Source: Okapia johnstoni (Eukaryota; Chordata; Mammalia; Artiodactyla; Giraffidae). From it: a stretch of DNA of 64,000 nucleotides. The position numbers and the translations under genes were made by a program. Location: positions 21,364,001-21,428,000 of the forward strand of contig CM044314.1 of the NCBI GenBank assembly GCA_024291935.2. The letters run 5' to 3'. A model generated the notes under the pieces. The model saw only the letters and a program-made list of their open reading frames with translations, ran no database searches and had not been told where the DNA came from. Of this stretch, positions 11,391-22,326 are shown one piece after another; within the stretch, counting starts at the first letter, position 1, and each line of letters starts with the position of its first letter.

Positions 11391-12029
11391 AGGTTGAAGA
11401 TTCACAATATGCAGCAGGGCTCTAGAGTTAGGTGACTGGGTGCTTGGCAGGGGGTTTTGGATGCTCCGGGAGACTGTTCTAAAAATAAGAATAGAATGGT
11501 CCAGGTTTGTGCAGGTTACAGATGGCGTCTTACAGTGCCTCACATTTGCCATCCCCAGGTGTGTGGCTCTGTGATAGCCAAAACTTACACACTGTCAGCA
11601 AATAACTAGTGTTCAAGAAAAAACGTCTAGAGTCCAATAGTAGTGTCAGTTTACCTCCACGAGTCTACTTTAGAGGAGCTTGTCCTCCATGAGCTTGTTT
11701 AGACACATGAGAAAATGACACCTCACGTATGGAATATGATGATGACATTTTATTCAGAATTGACTTATTTTTAGTAAATAATCTAAGAAGTCCAGCTGAT
11801 GCTCTGCCTTAACAGAAGGGAACACCTAAGACAGCCCAAGAGGCTCATCATAGCCAGAAATTTGCTTTGCAAAAAATGTGTTAAGATCATTTTATATGCC
11901 AGATCTCTGCTTTGACCAGTGTATCAATCCTGAGCTGTTTGTCCATTAATACTGATTATTATTTATTCAACATCTAAACAAGATCCAATTCCAGCAAATT
12001 TGACAAGTCATTCTAAATTTAACAATCTC
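11391..12029. other. Unassigned sequence
   Basis: No repeat or gene recognised in about 640 bases. Confidence 0.45.
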
Positions 12030-12041
12030 TTCTAAAAACCA

Positions 12042-12231
12042 TGTCGGACTCTCTGCAACCCTTTTGACTGTAGCCCACCAGGCGCCTTTGTGCATGGGAT
12101 TCTCCAGGCAAGAATAGTAAAGTGGGTTGCCATTTCCTCCTCCAGGGGATCTTCCCAACCCAGGGATAGAACCTGTGTCTCCTGTGTCTTCTGAATTGCA
12201 GGCAGATTCTTTACCACTGAGCCATCAGGGA
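12042..12231 (-). mobile_element. Bov-tA SINE
   Basis: Reverse copy with 'gggattctccaggcaagaat', 'ggatcttcccaacccaggga' and 'gccatcagggaagcc'. The flanks share 'tctaaaaaccat' and 'tctaaagaccat' (one mismatch), the probable TSD. An extra 'tcctgtgtctt' segment is a small internal duplication. Confidence 0.93.
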
Positions 12232-12244
12232 AGCCTCTAAAGAC

Positions 12245-12915
12245 CATAGGTATTGCATTTCACAATTCATTTTTTTACATTGAAAACCAAAGGGAAACCA
12301 TATTTTAACTTTTGTAAATATGTAAATAGTTCTCTCCTTTGACTACACACTTGGGGACCTGTTCCCCTGGACCTGAGTCAGGTCTTTCAGATTGTGTTGC
12401 TAATGAACCCAGGCTGCAGGAGTTCTCTTCCCAGAAGAAGCTCGGCTTTGCTGCTGAGCAACAGTCCATTACTAACGCACTGTTCCTTATCTCAAAGAGA
12501 TTTACCCCGCCTCAGAGCCAATTTTCATTCCCAGGCAGTGGGACCACACAGCTGCTGCCGGATATCCACTGAGTGTTTCACAAAAGCATTCCTGTGTCTG
12601 CGGTCCCGGAGCAAGTAGTTATAAAATGCTGTGTCTTTCTTTTCCCAGAAGTAAATTAGAGTCCTCTGCCTGGCCAGGAAGCACTGGTGGCTTTCTCAGT
12701 TTGCACAAAAGAAAGTGGCAGTCCCCAGTCTCCAGTGAAATCATCAACAGATTGGATGCAAATGAGGAATTATTTTCAAGCACACAATACCTTTCTTTAG
12801 AGATATGGAGACAGCTTGCATTCAGTTTTATTTCAGAATGCTACTGCAAAGTTCATACCTAACAAAAACAGTAAGAGCTTAATATTAATAGCTCTTGAAA
12901 GCAATGAATTTACTA
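12245..12915. other. Unassigned sequence
   Basis: No gene or repeat recognised. Open frames at 12339-12572, 12394-12618 and 12626-12862 have no known domain. Confidence 0.4.
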
Positions 12916-12917
12916 CA

Positions 12918-12958
12918 ATGGTGTGTGTGTGTGTCTGGGTCTGGGTCTGGGCCTGTGT
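12918..12958 (+). repeat. Simple repeat, GT then TCTGGG-like
   Basis: A (GT)n stretch is followed by three imperfect copies of a six-base tctggg unit. Confidence 0.85.
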
Positions 12959-12964
12959 TTGTAC

Positions 12965-14550
12965 AGTTATGCCAATACTACATTTCTGCAGGATAAATTC
13001 CTAAGAAACCAAGTTGCTGGATCAAAGACCATTCATATTTAATGTTTTGAAAATGATTTTGCCAAATGACTGTCCAAAGAAGTTGATACCAACTTACATT
13101 CCTTTTGAAAAAGTTACCCAGGTCCTTGCCAACACTAGATAATGTCAAGCTTTTAATCTGATGGATATGAAATACTATCTCATCATTATTTAGATTGGCA
13201 TCTGTCAAATTAGTGTAAAAAAAAATTAGTGGTGAAGTTGAGCCTCCATTCATAAGTTCCCTATAGTTGCTTTCTTTTTCTTTGAATCACTTATTCAAAT
13301 CCTTTGCAGGCCATGTTCTAAAGTATTGTTCATCTTTTTCTTGTTGATTTGCATGAGTCTTTTATATATTAAGGTATTTTCTCTTTGTTATATGTAATGC
13401 AAATAATTTTTCTTCATGGTGGCATAGTATTTATCTATTTCTTTTGTTACTCTGTGCAAAATTTTTTAAATTAATTTATTTTATTATTGAAGGATAATTG
13501 CTTTACAGAAATTTGTTGTATTCTGTCAAACCTCAATATGAATCAGCCATGGGTATACATATATCGCCTCCCTTCTCAACCTCCCTCCCATCTCCCTCCC
13601 CATCCCACACCTCTAGGTTTATCACAGAGCCCTTGTTTGAGTTTCTTGAGCCAAATAGCAAATTCCCTTTGGCTATCTATTTTACATATGGTAATGTAAG
13701 TTTCCAGGTTACTCTTTCCATACATCTCACCCTCTCTTCCCCTCTCTCCATGTCCATAAGTCTATTCTCTATGTCTGTTTCTCCATTGAGGCCCAATAAA
13801 TAAATTCTTCTAGATTCCATATATATGCATTAGAATACGATACTTATCTTTTTCTTTCTGACCCACTTCCCTCTGTATAATAGGTTCTAGGTTCATCCAC
13901 CTCATTAGAACTGACTCAAATGCATTCCTTTTAATGGCTGAGTAATATTCCATTGTGTATATGTACCACAACTTCTTTATCCATTCATCTGTCAATGAGC
14001 ATCTAGGTTGCTTCCATGTTCTAGCTATTGCAAATAGCACTGCAATGAACAGTGGGATACATGTGTCTTTTTCAATTTTGGTTTCCTCAGGGTATATGCC
14101 TAGGTGTGGGATTGCTGGGTAATATGGTGGTTTTAGTCCTAGATTTTTAAGGAATCTCCATACTGTCTTCCATAGTGGCTGTATTAATTTACAGTCCCAC
14201 CAACAGTTACTCTGTGCAAAGTTTTTATGGAGCCAAATGTATCAGTCTTTTCTTTTGTGATGTCTGGAATTTACAGTATATTTAGAAAATATTTTCATAA
14301 TTTGGGAAGTTCTATAAAAGTTACCTATTTGGTTTACAGTACTTTTGTGGCTTAATTTTTTGCACTTACTTTAGTCTTGTTTCTCTTTCTAATTTAATTG
14401 CTTTGGCCAAGTATTTAGTATGACATTAAACAACAGAGGCCTGAGTGAGTATCCTTGTCTTATCCTGACTTTAAAGGGAATGCTCTTGGTTTTTACAGCT
14501 AAATAGCAGTTGGTAATTTAGGTTTGAATATTGCCTTTGCTGTTGTTGTT
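12965..14550 (-). mobile_element. Old L1 ORF2/3' region, split by a younger L1
   Basis: Minus-strand L1 text before the insertion: 'aaaccaagttgctggatcaa' and 'ttaatctgatggatatgaaa'. After it: 'gtatgacattaaacaacaga' and 'gagtatccttgtcttatcct', which is ORF2 further upstream. It is interrupted at 13461-14205. Confidence 0.8.
13461..14205 (-). mobile_element. Younger L1, 5'-truncated, with TSD
   Basis: A minus-strand ruminant L1 3' end. The 3' UTR is at 13461-13800 ('cctcaatatgaatcagccat', 'ctccctccccatcccacacc'), and the end of ORF2 is readable in reverse at 13810-14040 with the family's IYTMEYYSAIKRN motif. It is truncated at 14205. The 15-bp TSD 'gttactctgtgcaaa' lies at 13446-13460 and 14206-14220. 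Confidence 0.95.
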
Positions 14551-14552
14551 GT

Positions 14553-14598
14553 TTAGTCGCTAAATCATATTTGACTCTGTGATCCCATGGATTACTAG
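14553..14598 (-). mobile_element. Short Bov-tA/BovB-like fragment
   Basis: 'gttgttgtttagtcgctaaa' and 'tgtgatcccatgg' match the 3' end of a Bov-tA in reverse. Only about 45 bases are left. Confidence 0.6.
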
Positions 14599-14602
14599 GA
14601 TT

Positions 14603-14698
14603 CAAATGCCAACTCTATTTCTGACCTAATACGTGGCTCAGGACAAATTTCCTGACATTTCAAAACCTAAAGATTTCTATCCATTAAATGGGGATATC
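14603..14698 (+). repeat. MIR SINE fragment
   Basis: 'ggattcaaatgccaactcta', 'acgtggctcaggacaaattt' and 'ctatccattaaatggggat' follow the plus-strand MIR order. Confidence 0.6.
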
Positions 14699-14799
14699 CA
14701 TACTGCCAAACTCTGTTTTCACTTTTCTCTGTTCTCTTTGTCAAGTATTAAAATTACTGTTATGTCAGTTTCATTGTATAAATTTGGAAGCCTCTAGGC

Positions 14800-15184
14800 T
14801 TCAAATTGATGCTTTTGAACTGTGGTGTTGGAGAAGACTCTTGAGAGTCCCTTGGACTGCAAGGAGATCCAACCAGTCCATCCTAAAGGAAATCAGTCCT
14901 GAATAGTCATTGGAAGGATTGATGCTGAAGCTCCAATACTTTGGCCACCTGATGTGAAGAACTGACTCATTCATTGGAAAAGACCCTGATGCTGGGAAAG
15001 ACTGAAGGCAGGAGGAGAAAGGGGACGACAGAGGATGAGATGGTTGGATGGCATCACCGACTCAATGGACATGAGTTTGAGTAAACTCCGGGAGTTGGTG
15101 TGATGGACAGGGAGGCCTGGCCTGCTTCAGTCCATGGGGTCGCAAAGGGTCAGACATGACTGAGCGACTGAACTGAACAGACTG
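14800..15184 (+). mobile_element. BovB 3' end with TSD
   Basis: Starts 'ttgatgcttttgaactgtgg', runs through 'cttgagagtcccttggactg' and 'gaccctgatgctgggaaaga', and ends 'gactgagcgactgaactgaa'. It is a 5'-truncated BovB. 'aggcttcaaa' occurs at its left edge (14796), right edge (15185) and again at 15676. Confidence 0.95.
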
Positions 15185-15194
15185 AGGCTTCAAA

Positions 15195-15660
15195 GGTTTC
15201 CCTGATAGCTCAGTTGGTAAAGAATCTGCCTGCAATGCAGGAGATCCTGGAAGAGTGAGGGAGCTGGTCTCTTTTGTGTGCCTTCATGTTCCTCATCTCT
15301 CTGAGCTACCACCTCTGAGATGTAGCACCTTCCTTCCCCTTTGGGAAAAATAAACTAAGATAAAATGAATTCCCTGGTAGCTCAGCTGGTAAAGAATCTG
15401 CATGCAATGCAGCAGACCCTGGTTCAATTCCTGGGTCTGGAAGGTCTGCTGGAGAAAGGATAGGCTACCCACTCCAGTATTCTTGGGCTTCCGTTGTGGC
15501 GCAGCTGGTAAAGAATCTGTCTGCAATGTGGGAGACCTGGGTTCCATTCCTGTGTTGGAAAGATCCCCTGGAGAAGGGAATATTCTGGCCTGGAGAATTC
15601 TATGGACTGTATAGTCCATGGGGTCACAAAGAGTCAGACAACAACTGAGTGACTTTTACT
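15195..15660 (+). mobile_element. Bov-tA-derived composite with three SINE heads
   Basis: Three tRNA-like heads lie in the same orientation: 15195-15253 (stops abruptly at 'gagatcctgg'), 15368-15480 (head plus middle, ending 'ccactccagtattctt') and 15487-15660 (essentially complete, ending 'caacaactgagtgactttta'). The second and third form a head-to-tail pair. Between the first and second lies a non-SINE segment (15255-15367) with an AATAAA. Confidence 0.85.
15255..15367 (+). other. Non-SINE segment inside the composite, possibly LTR-derived
   Basis: It contains 'gtgtgccttcatgttcctca', 'agatgtagcaccttccttcc' and a 'gggaaaaataaactaagata' end. This resembles the R/U5 end of an ERV LTR, but the family was not recognised. 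Confidence 0.35.
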
Positions 15661-15689
15661 TTCTTTACTTTTTCTAGGCTTCAAACAGT

Positions 15690-16334
15690 ATAAATATAAT
15701 CAGAATCATATTTTCTTTGAAATCTGAAAAGTACTTTGGGTTTGGCAATGTAGGCAATAGCACTTTAAGAATTTTCACTGTTTATTTTACTTTTGTCGAT
15801 CTCTTTAAATTTTGTTTTGTATCCAATGTAATTTCTCTTCTTTAATTTCAGCTTTTGTCTGAGGCTTCTCTCTTTTTTTCTTAGTAAATCTAAATTTCTT
15901 AGTAAATTTTATTCATCTTTTATCCAAGCAAATTTTATTATCTATATTTTTCTAGAAAATCAATTTAATCAAGGTTTCAAATTTATTAGCACAAATCAAT
16001 AAACGTGTCCTGTTAAACATCTTTTTTTTTTTCTGGCCCTGTAATAGTACTCCTATACACAGTGCTAATTTTCTGTGTTTATGTTTTGCCTCCCGTTTTA
16101 TTAATAAGCTTAGGTAGTTGCAGCAGACTTGCCCTAGAATTTACAATGAACAAGTTCAGAAATTCGTTCTTTTTCTTTTTTCTGTATTTACTTCTTCTTT
16201 TGGATTTTATTGATTCATTTTTGGTTATTATTTTTGGGAGGTTAATTTTTGACTATTTTATATCATTATTTCTCATTTGGCAATGTAAAGTTCACACCTA
16301 TGAATTTTAACTTGGAAAATAACTCTGTTAGTAT
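15690..16334 (-). mobile_element. Old L1 ORF2 segment
   Basis: T-rich minus-strand L1 text such as 'ctcttctttaatttcagctt' and 'cttttatccaagcaaatttt', continuing the element at 12965-14550 beyond the BovB/SINE cluster. Diverged, with no intact frame. Confidence 0.6.
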
Positions 16335-16352
16335 CTCATAGCTTTTTAAAAA

Positions 16353-16666
16353 TTATTTATTTATTTATTTATGGCTGTGCTGAGTCTCTGTTGCTGCTCG
16401 GGCATTTCTCTAGTTGCGGCAAGTGGGGGCCACTCTATAAGTGCATGGGCTTCTCAATGCAGTGGCTTCTCTTGTTGCGAAGCATGGGCTCTAGAGCATG
16501 TAAGCTTCAGTATTTGCAGCCCCCAGAATCCAGAGCACAGGCTCAATAGTTGTGGTGTAGCGACTTAGCTGCTCTCTGGCGTATACAATCTTTGACCAGG
16601 GATCATCAAACCCGTGTCTCCTGCATTGGCAGGCAGATTCTTTACCACCCAACCACCAGGGAAGCC
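16353..16666 (-). mobile_element. CHR-type SINE with TSD
   Basis: A (TTTA)n start, then 'tggctgtgctgagtctctgt', 'gtggcttctcttgttgcgaa' and 'agattctttaccacccaacc' with 'agggaagcc' at the tRNA-like end. The flanking 'ctcatagctttttaaaaa' (16335) and 'ctcatagccttttaaaaa' (16667) form an 18-bp TSD with one mismatch. Confidence 0.94.
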
Positions 16667-16674
16667 CTCATAGC

Positions 16675-17590
16675 CTTTTAAAAACAGCTTTTTTGAGATA
16701 CAGTGCTGACAAACAATATAAAAACTGTATATATTTAAAGTATACAGTTTAAGTTTTGACATATACACTTATGGAGCCATTACCACAATTAAGACAATGA
16801 AGAAAAAAAATTTTTTTTAAGTAGTGCTAACCATACTGCAAAAAGAACCCTTGCTTACAGTACGAGAGCTGAAATGAGACGAGAGCAGTTCTTTGTTGAA
16901 TCTCAGCTGAGAAAGTGTATATTAGGAGACTCAACTCTCTCTGCCCTCCTATTGATTAGGGAATTGCTAGCAAATTTTAGCAAGCAGATAAATTCACAAA
17001 AATGGCATTCACAAATTATGAGATCAATTGTATCGCTGGATTGATTTTCTAAAATTTTATTTAGAATTTTTGTACTCATAATCATGAGATATATTGATCT
17101 GTAGTTTCCATAAAATATCTCAGATTTTGGTACTGGGAAATGATAACACCATTATGAGTTAAGTGTACCTTCTTCATCCTCAGTTTTCTGGAAGAAGTTG
17201 TATATGCTTTGCATTATTTCTTTCTTAAATATTTGGTAGAATTCACCATTGAAGTCATTCTGATATAGAGTTATCTTTGTGGGAGGGATTTGTGTGCATA
17301 CATGTGTATGAAGGAGCACCATATTATTCATTACTTTTTAAAAAAAAATAGACATTTTATCTTTCAACAGTTTTAAATTTACAGAAATCTTACAAAGTTA
17401 GTACCAAGAGTTCCCATAAAACTCACATCCAGTTTTCTCTAACATTACATCTTACACAGTATTTGTTGTAATTAATGAACAAATGCTGATGCTATTAATA
17501 AGCACACACTTTAGTCATATTTACTTAGTTTTTACTTAATGTCCTTTTTTTCTATTCCAGAATCTCATCCAGGATATGAAAGTAAGGAGG
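16675..17590 (-). mobile_element. L1 fragments: 3' UTR and ORF2 pieces
   Basis: 16690-16800 is a reverse L1 3' UTR ('gtttaagttttgacatatac', 'gccattaccacaattaagac'). 17020-17300 is reverse ORF2 ('attgatctgtagtttccata', 'cattgaagtcattctgatat'). 17340-17500 is another L1 3'-UTR-like piece ('accaagagttcccataaaac'). 16810-16920 is not assigned. Confidence 0.6.
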
Positions 17591-17827
17591 GAAAGATTTT
17601 AATTACAAAATAAATTTCTGTAGTAGACACTGGGCTATTCAGATTTTCTGTTTCCTCTTGAGTGATCTTTAGTAGTCTGTGGCTATCAATAAATTTGTGC
17701 ATCTTATCTGAGTTGTTGAATTTGCTGGCATAAAGTTGTTCATAGCATTCTGTTACAATAAATTTATTACATTTTAATTCTGTGCTAACATGACATCTCT
17801 CATTCCTAACATTGATAATTTGTGTCT

Positions 17828-18028
17828 TCTCTCTTTTTTTCTTATTAAATGTGATTCAAGATTTATCCATTTTATTGATTTTTCTCAAAGAAAGAGCTTT
17901 TAGTTTCATTGATTTTCTCTATTTTTTTTTGTTTGTTTTCCATTTAGTTGATTTCTGTTCTGTTCTCTATTGTATTCTTTCTTCTGCTTATTTTTCTGTT
18001 TCTTTCACTATTTTATTTAATTTCTTAA
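17828..18028 (+). repeat. Direct repeat, left copy, abutting a SINE
   Basis: About 200 bases of L1 text repeated at 18219-18420 with a constant offset of 391. I count three substitutions in the main body plus a mismatch at the right edge. Both copies translate to the same stretch containing SILLIFLKERAFSF. Confidence 0.95.
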
Positions 18029-18029
18029 A

Positions 18030-18218
18030 GGTTTCCCTGATAGCTCAGTTGGTAAAGAATCTGCCTGCAATGCAGGAGATACTGGTTTGATTCCTGGTTT
18101 GGGACGATCCCCTGAAGAAGGGAAAGGCTACCCACTCCAGTATTCTGGCCTAGAAAATTCCATGGACTGTATAGTCCATGGGGTTGCAAAGAGTCGGACA
18201 TGACTGAGCGACTTTCAC
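18030..18218 (+). mobile_element. Bov-tA SINE between 200-bp direct repeats
   Basis: Starts 'gtttccctgatagctcagtt' immediately after the left repeat, has 'ggtttgattcctggtttggg' and ends 'catgactgagcgactttcac' at the start of the right repeat. No other host sequence lies between the repeats. Confidence 0.95.
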
Positions 18219-18420
18219 TCTCTCTTTTTTTCTTATTAAATGTGATTCAAGATTTATCCATTTTATTGATTTTTCTCAAAGAAAGAGCTTTTAGTTTCAT
18301 TGATTTTCTCTATTTTTTTTTGTTTGTTTTCCATTTAGTTGATTTCTGTTCTGTTCTCTATTGTGTTCTTTCTTCTGCTTATTTTTTTGTTTCCTTCACT
18401 ATTTTATTTAATTTCTAAAA
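18219..18420 (+). repeat. Direct repeat, right copy
   Basis: Partner of 17828-18028. It continues into L1 text beginning 'gtggaatctcagataattta'. Confidence 0.95.
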
Positions 18421-19767
18421 GTGGAATCTCAGATAATTTATTTGAGACCTTTTTTTAATAATTAGATATTTAGTACCATAAATGTCTTGCTAACTACTGT
18501 TTTAATATCATTTCACAAATTTTAATATGCTGTTTTTTAAAATTTTCATTCAGTTTAAAACACTGTCTAATTTCTCTTTTGCTCTTTTCTGTGAATCACG
18601 GGTTATTTAAAAGCGCAGTAGGTAGTTCCTAAGTGTTTGGTGATTTTCCAGGGGGTTTCCTTTCCTTGATTTAATTTAATTCCATTGTGATTTGAGAATA
18701 TAAAATATGCATGACTCGCATCTTTTAAAACTTATTCAGACTTGTTTATAGTCCATAATGTCATTATCTTGGTAAATACTTTGTGTGCACTTAAAGAATA
18801 TGCTTTCAGCTGTGTGTGTGTAGAATATTCTATGAATGTCTATTAGGTTCAGTTAGTTGACTGTATTGTCTTCTATGTACCACTGATTTTTAGCCTCCTT
18901 ATTCTGTCAATTATTGAGAGAGGGTATTGAAACCCTAACTAAAGCTATGAATTTGTCTGTTTCTCTTTGCATTTCTGTTTTTGCCTTCTTTGTTTTGAAG
19001 TTCTGCTATTAGGGGCATATATGTATAAAATTATTATGTCCTCCTAATGAAGTTGCCTCTTTATCATTCTGAAATGACCTTGTTTTTCTTGATACTGTTC
19101 TTTGCTCTGAAATCTACTTTTTCTGATATTAATATAGCTACTTCAGATTCCTTTGATTTGTGTTCGTGTGATATCTTTTCATTATTTTATTTTTAATATA
19201 TTTGTGTCATATTTAAAGTGCGTTTCTTGGAAGCACCATATACATGTAGTTGAGTGCATTGTATGAGGTGCACTGTTCTTTTTAACCCATTCTGACAACC
19301 TTCAATTTTTGTCTTTTAATTGGAGTGTTTGGGTCAAGTATATTTAACGGAAATGGTACAGTTAGATTTAAACACATTATGTTGTTATTTGCCCTGTTAC
19401 ATCTGTCTTCTTTCCCTTCTTCTCTTTTTTCTACCTTCATTTGCATTAAATGAGTACTTTTGGTGATTCTATTTTATCTCCTTTGTTGGTTTGTTAACCA
19501 TAAGGCTTTGTTTCGCTATTCTAGTGGTTGCTTTAAGCTTTATAATGTGCATATTTAATTTATCACCAACTACCTTAAAGTGATATTTTTCCACTTCACA
19601 AACAGTATGAGAATCTTCAGTGATATACTTCTATTTCTCTTCTCTTTCATGATATTATCAAGCATTTTATTTTTACAAAATATAAACCCTATACTGCATT
19701 GTTATTATTTTCATTCAAACAGACAATTATATTTACAAACATTTAGATAAGAAGAAAAATACATTAT

Positions 19768-19898
19768 AGGGACTTCCCCGGCAGTCCAGCGTTTAAGACT
19801 CTGGGCTTCCACTGCAGTGGGCACAGGTTTGATCCCTGGGCAGGGAACTAAGCTCTCTCACATGTCATGCAGTATGGCCAAAAAGTGAAAAAAATAAA
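19768..19898 (+). mobile_element. CHR-type SINE, short
   Basis: Plus strand: 'gacttccccggcagtccagc', 'cttccactgcagtgggcaca', 'ggtttgatccctgggcaggg' and 'gtatggccaaaaagtg' with an A-rich tail. This is the short tRNA-Glu-type cetartiodactyl SINE form. Confidence 0.88.
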
Positions 19899-20616
19899 AA
19901 TGTTGTAAGTTTACTTATATAGTTTTCACTTTTGGTGCTTTCATTCCTTTTTGTAGATCAATACTTATATCTAAGTTGTACAAGTTCTTTGTGTGCTCTG
20001 GATACTAGACTCTTTACAGATATATTATTTGCCATTATTTTCTCCCATTCTGTATGTTGTCTTTTCACTTTCTTGATAATGTTCTTCATTGCACAAAAGT
20101 TTTTAATTTTGATGAAGCTCAGTTTATCTATTTTCCTTTTGTTCCATTTGTCTTTAGTCTTATATCTAAGAATCTGTGGCCAAATCCACAGATTTGGATT
20201 TGCAGACTTATCCTTATATTTTCTTCTAAGATTTCTATGAATTTAGCCCTTACATTTAAGTTGATGGTCCATGCTGAGTTCATTTTTATGTATGGTGTGA
20301 ATTAGTGGTCTAAGTTTATTCTTTTGTGTGAAAGAATTCCAGTTGTCCCAGAACTATTTGTCAAAGAGATTATTCTTCCTCCAAGGGAATCATATTGGCA
20401 CCTCTCTGTTTTATATTATTAATCTCTCGTTTCTTTCTAAGTGCAGAATGGGATCTTTACCAGTTTTATTTTTGTGATCTATTTAAAATTCTTTGTGGCC
20501 TCTTTGTGGCCAATTTTTATAAATGTTTCGTGAGTTCAGTGTTGAATAGACGCTTAAAAGTAGACATACTAGATCTCTTCCTTGGTTCTTTGTTTCTCTT
20601 GGTGTCCCAGGTTTGC

Positions 20617-20812
20617 TTTAATTTCTTTGACATTTTAGATTAAAATCATTTTTTTTTTCTTTTGCTTGGAACAGTTTTTATCTTGAAATGTATTTTTAAC
20701 ATATATTAAAAAGCAACTAGCCTTTATTCATGATGTTAGATTTATACTTTTTACAGCATTATTGGAGCATAATTGCAATTGAAGTGTACTCTTTATTATT
20801 ATATTTATTTAC
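20617..20812 (+). repeat. Direct repeat A, copy 1
   Basis: About 196 bases align with 22327-22525 from 'tttaatttctttga' to 'tttattattatatttattta'. The similarity is high but diverged, with substitutions and small indels. Confidence 0.85.
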
Positions 20813-21506
20813 TTTATTATTACATATTTGTCTATAAGAAACAGAACTTTATGTGTGTATAATACAGAAACTTAAATCACATTTAATACAAATTATTAAT
20901 AGTATTGCTTAAATTTTCTCTGTTTCTTATTTTGGCAGGTATTTGTACTTGGTGATATACTGAAAGAAATGGGTTATTTCCTATTATAGTTTAATTTTGT
21001 GTATTTCTTTTTTGTATCTTGAGTAGATCTTTTCTTTTGTGTCTTGTTGATACATATTATTTGGTCCATAAAGTTCCCTGACATTTTAACCTTTATTGTG
21101 AATATACCCTGCATTATTGAAAAGTGAGTTAATTTATAATCTTAATGTCTTTTGCTTTAAATTCAAATATTACTGCCATTGATATAATAGCATGATTCAT
21201 CTTATTTCACCTTTAATTTCAACCTTGTAAGTTTTAATATATCTCTACTTTGGTGTGCAATTGTATTAGCTTTTGGATCTAACAAAGGAGTTAGGTCTTT
21301 TAACAAATTTGATATCTATAGTTGTAATACATATATGTGATATATATATAAAATTTAATGTTTTATTTACTTTGAGTATGTGTGAGTGTGTATGTGCTTA
21401 GGTGAATGGTGTGTTTGGAGAGGGGTGTACTTCTTTTCCTCTTGGTAATTTAAAAGTTTTATTGTTTCTTTTTATTTCTTCTCGTGGTTACTTTTGTGTG
21501 TATACA

Positions 21507-21560
21507 CACACAGTCACACACACACACACACACACACACATATGTGTATATATATATACC
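21507..21560 (+). repeat. (CA)n microsatellite with (TA)n edge
   Basis: A run of CA dinucleotides interrupted once by 'gt', then 'tatgtgtatatatata'. Confidence 0.95.
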
Positions 21561-22326
21561 AACATCTTTATTAATGCATAAATTTCAGTATCAACTGTTC
21601 TCATACCATGAAAGATTAGATATTTAATCTTAATAGATGCAGTATTTTCCAATATGGCTTCAGTTTTGGAATTCTGCATTAAATTCAGCAGTTGGATTTG
21701 ATTTATCAACTTTGTTTTTTTTTAAGGACACAGAGATGCTATATGCACTAAGAATACAAGCTTAAGAAAATATTTCTCTTTTCTTTTAAGTGAAGGATAA
21801 TTTGAATACATAACATCTGGAGTCAGGTTTTTTCTCCTCAAATCATCAGTATATGTCTCCACTGTATTCTGCCACTGAAAATAATTATTTTCAAAAATAC
21901 ACTGAGGTCAGTCCATTTTCTTTCTGCTAAACAACTTGACTTTTTTTCTCACACTTTTATCCTTGAAGTCCCAGCACCACCAGAACTTTAATATGTTTTT
22001 CTGCTGTTTTTCAGAAACCCCAATTACACACGTGTCGAATTTTCTTAATCTGCTTTCCTACATTTTTATTCTCTCCAAAACGTTTTCTAGTTTTCCATGT
22101 TGTTTATGTGATCTTTTTGAAGCTGTTTTTGCCTTGAGTCTGTTTCCAACAGTCTCTATTTTTACTCTTGCAGCTTCTAATGTGGTTTTCATTACTATAA
22201 TGGTTCTATGTTATCTTAAATTTCCTTTCTCATCAAACCTTCCAACTCAATTTTAACCTTTTCTTATTAACCTTTATTTAAAAAATTTCTTCCTTGAGCT
22301 CTTGTTTTTTCTCTCAGTGTCCAATG

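Larger units (their letters stand above)
17595..19740 (-). mobile_element. Old L1 ORF2, duplicated in part and split by a SINE
   Basis: Minus-strand ORF2 text runs through 'ctgagttgttgaatttgctg', then the duplicated block, then 'ttgtgatttgagaatataaa', 'tattaggttcagttagttga' and 'tttcttggaagcaccatata'. The reading frame is destroyed by stops. Confidence 0.8.

Noticed and set aside
17812..18418. A duplicated small membrane protein (two similar Phe/Leu-rich frames)
   Set aside because: Both frames are the same duplicated minus-strand L1 text read on the opposite strand.
17828..18420. A CRISPR-like repeat-spacer arrangement or an LTR pair
   Set aside because: There are only two repeats, the interval is a SINE, and the repeats are plain L1 text without TG...CA ends.
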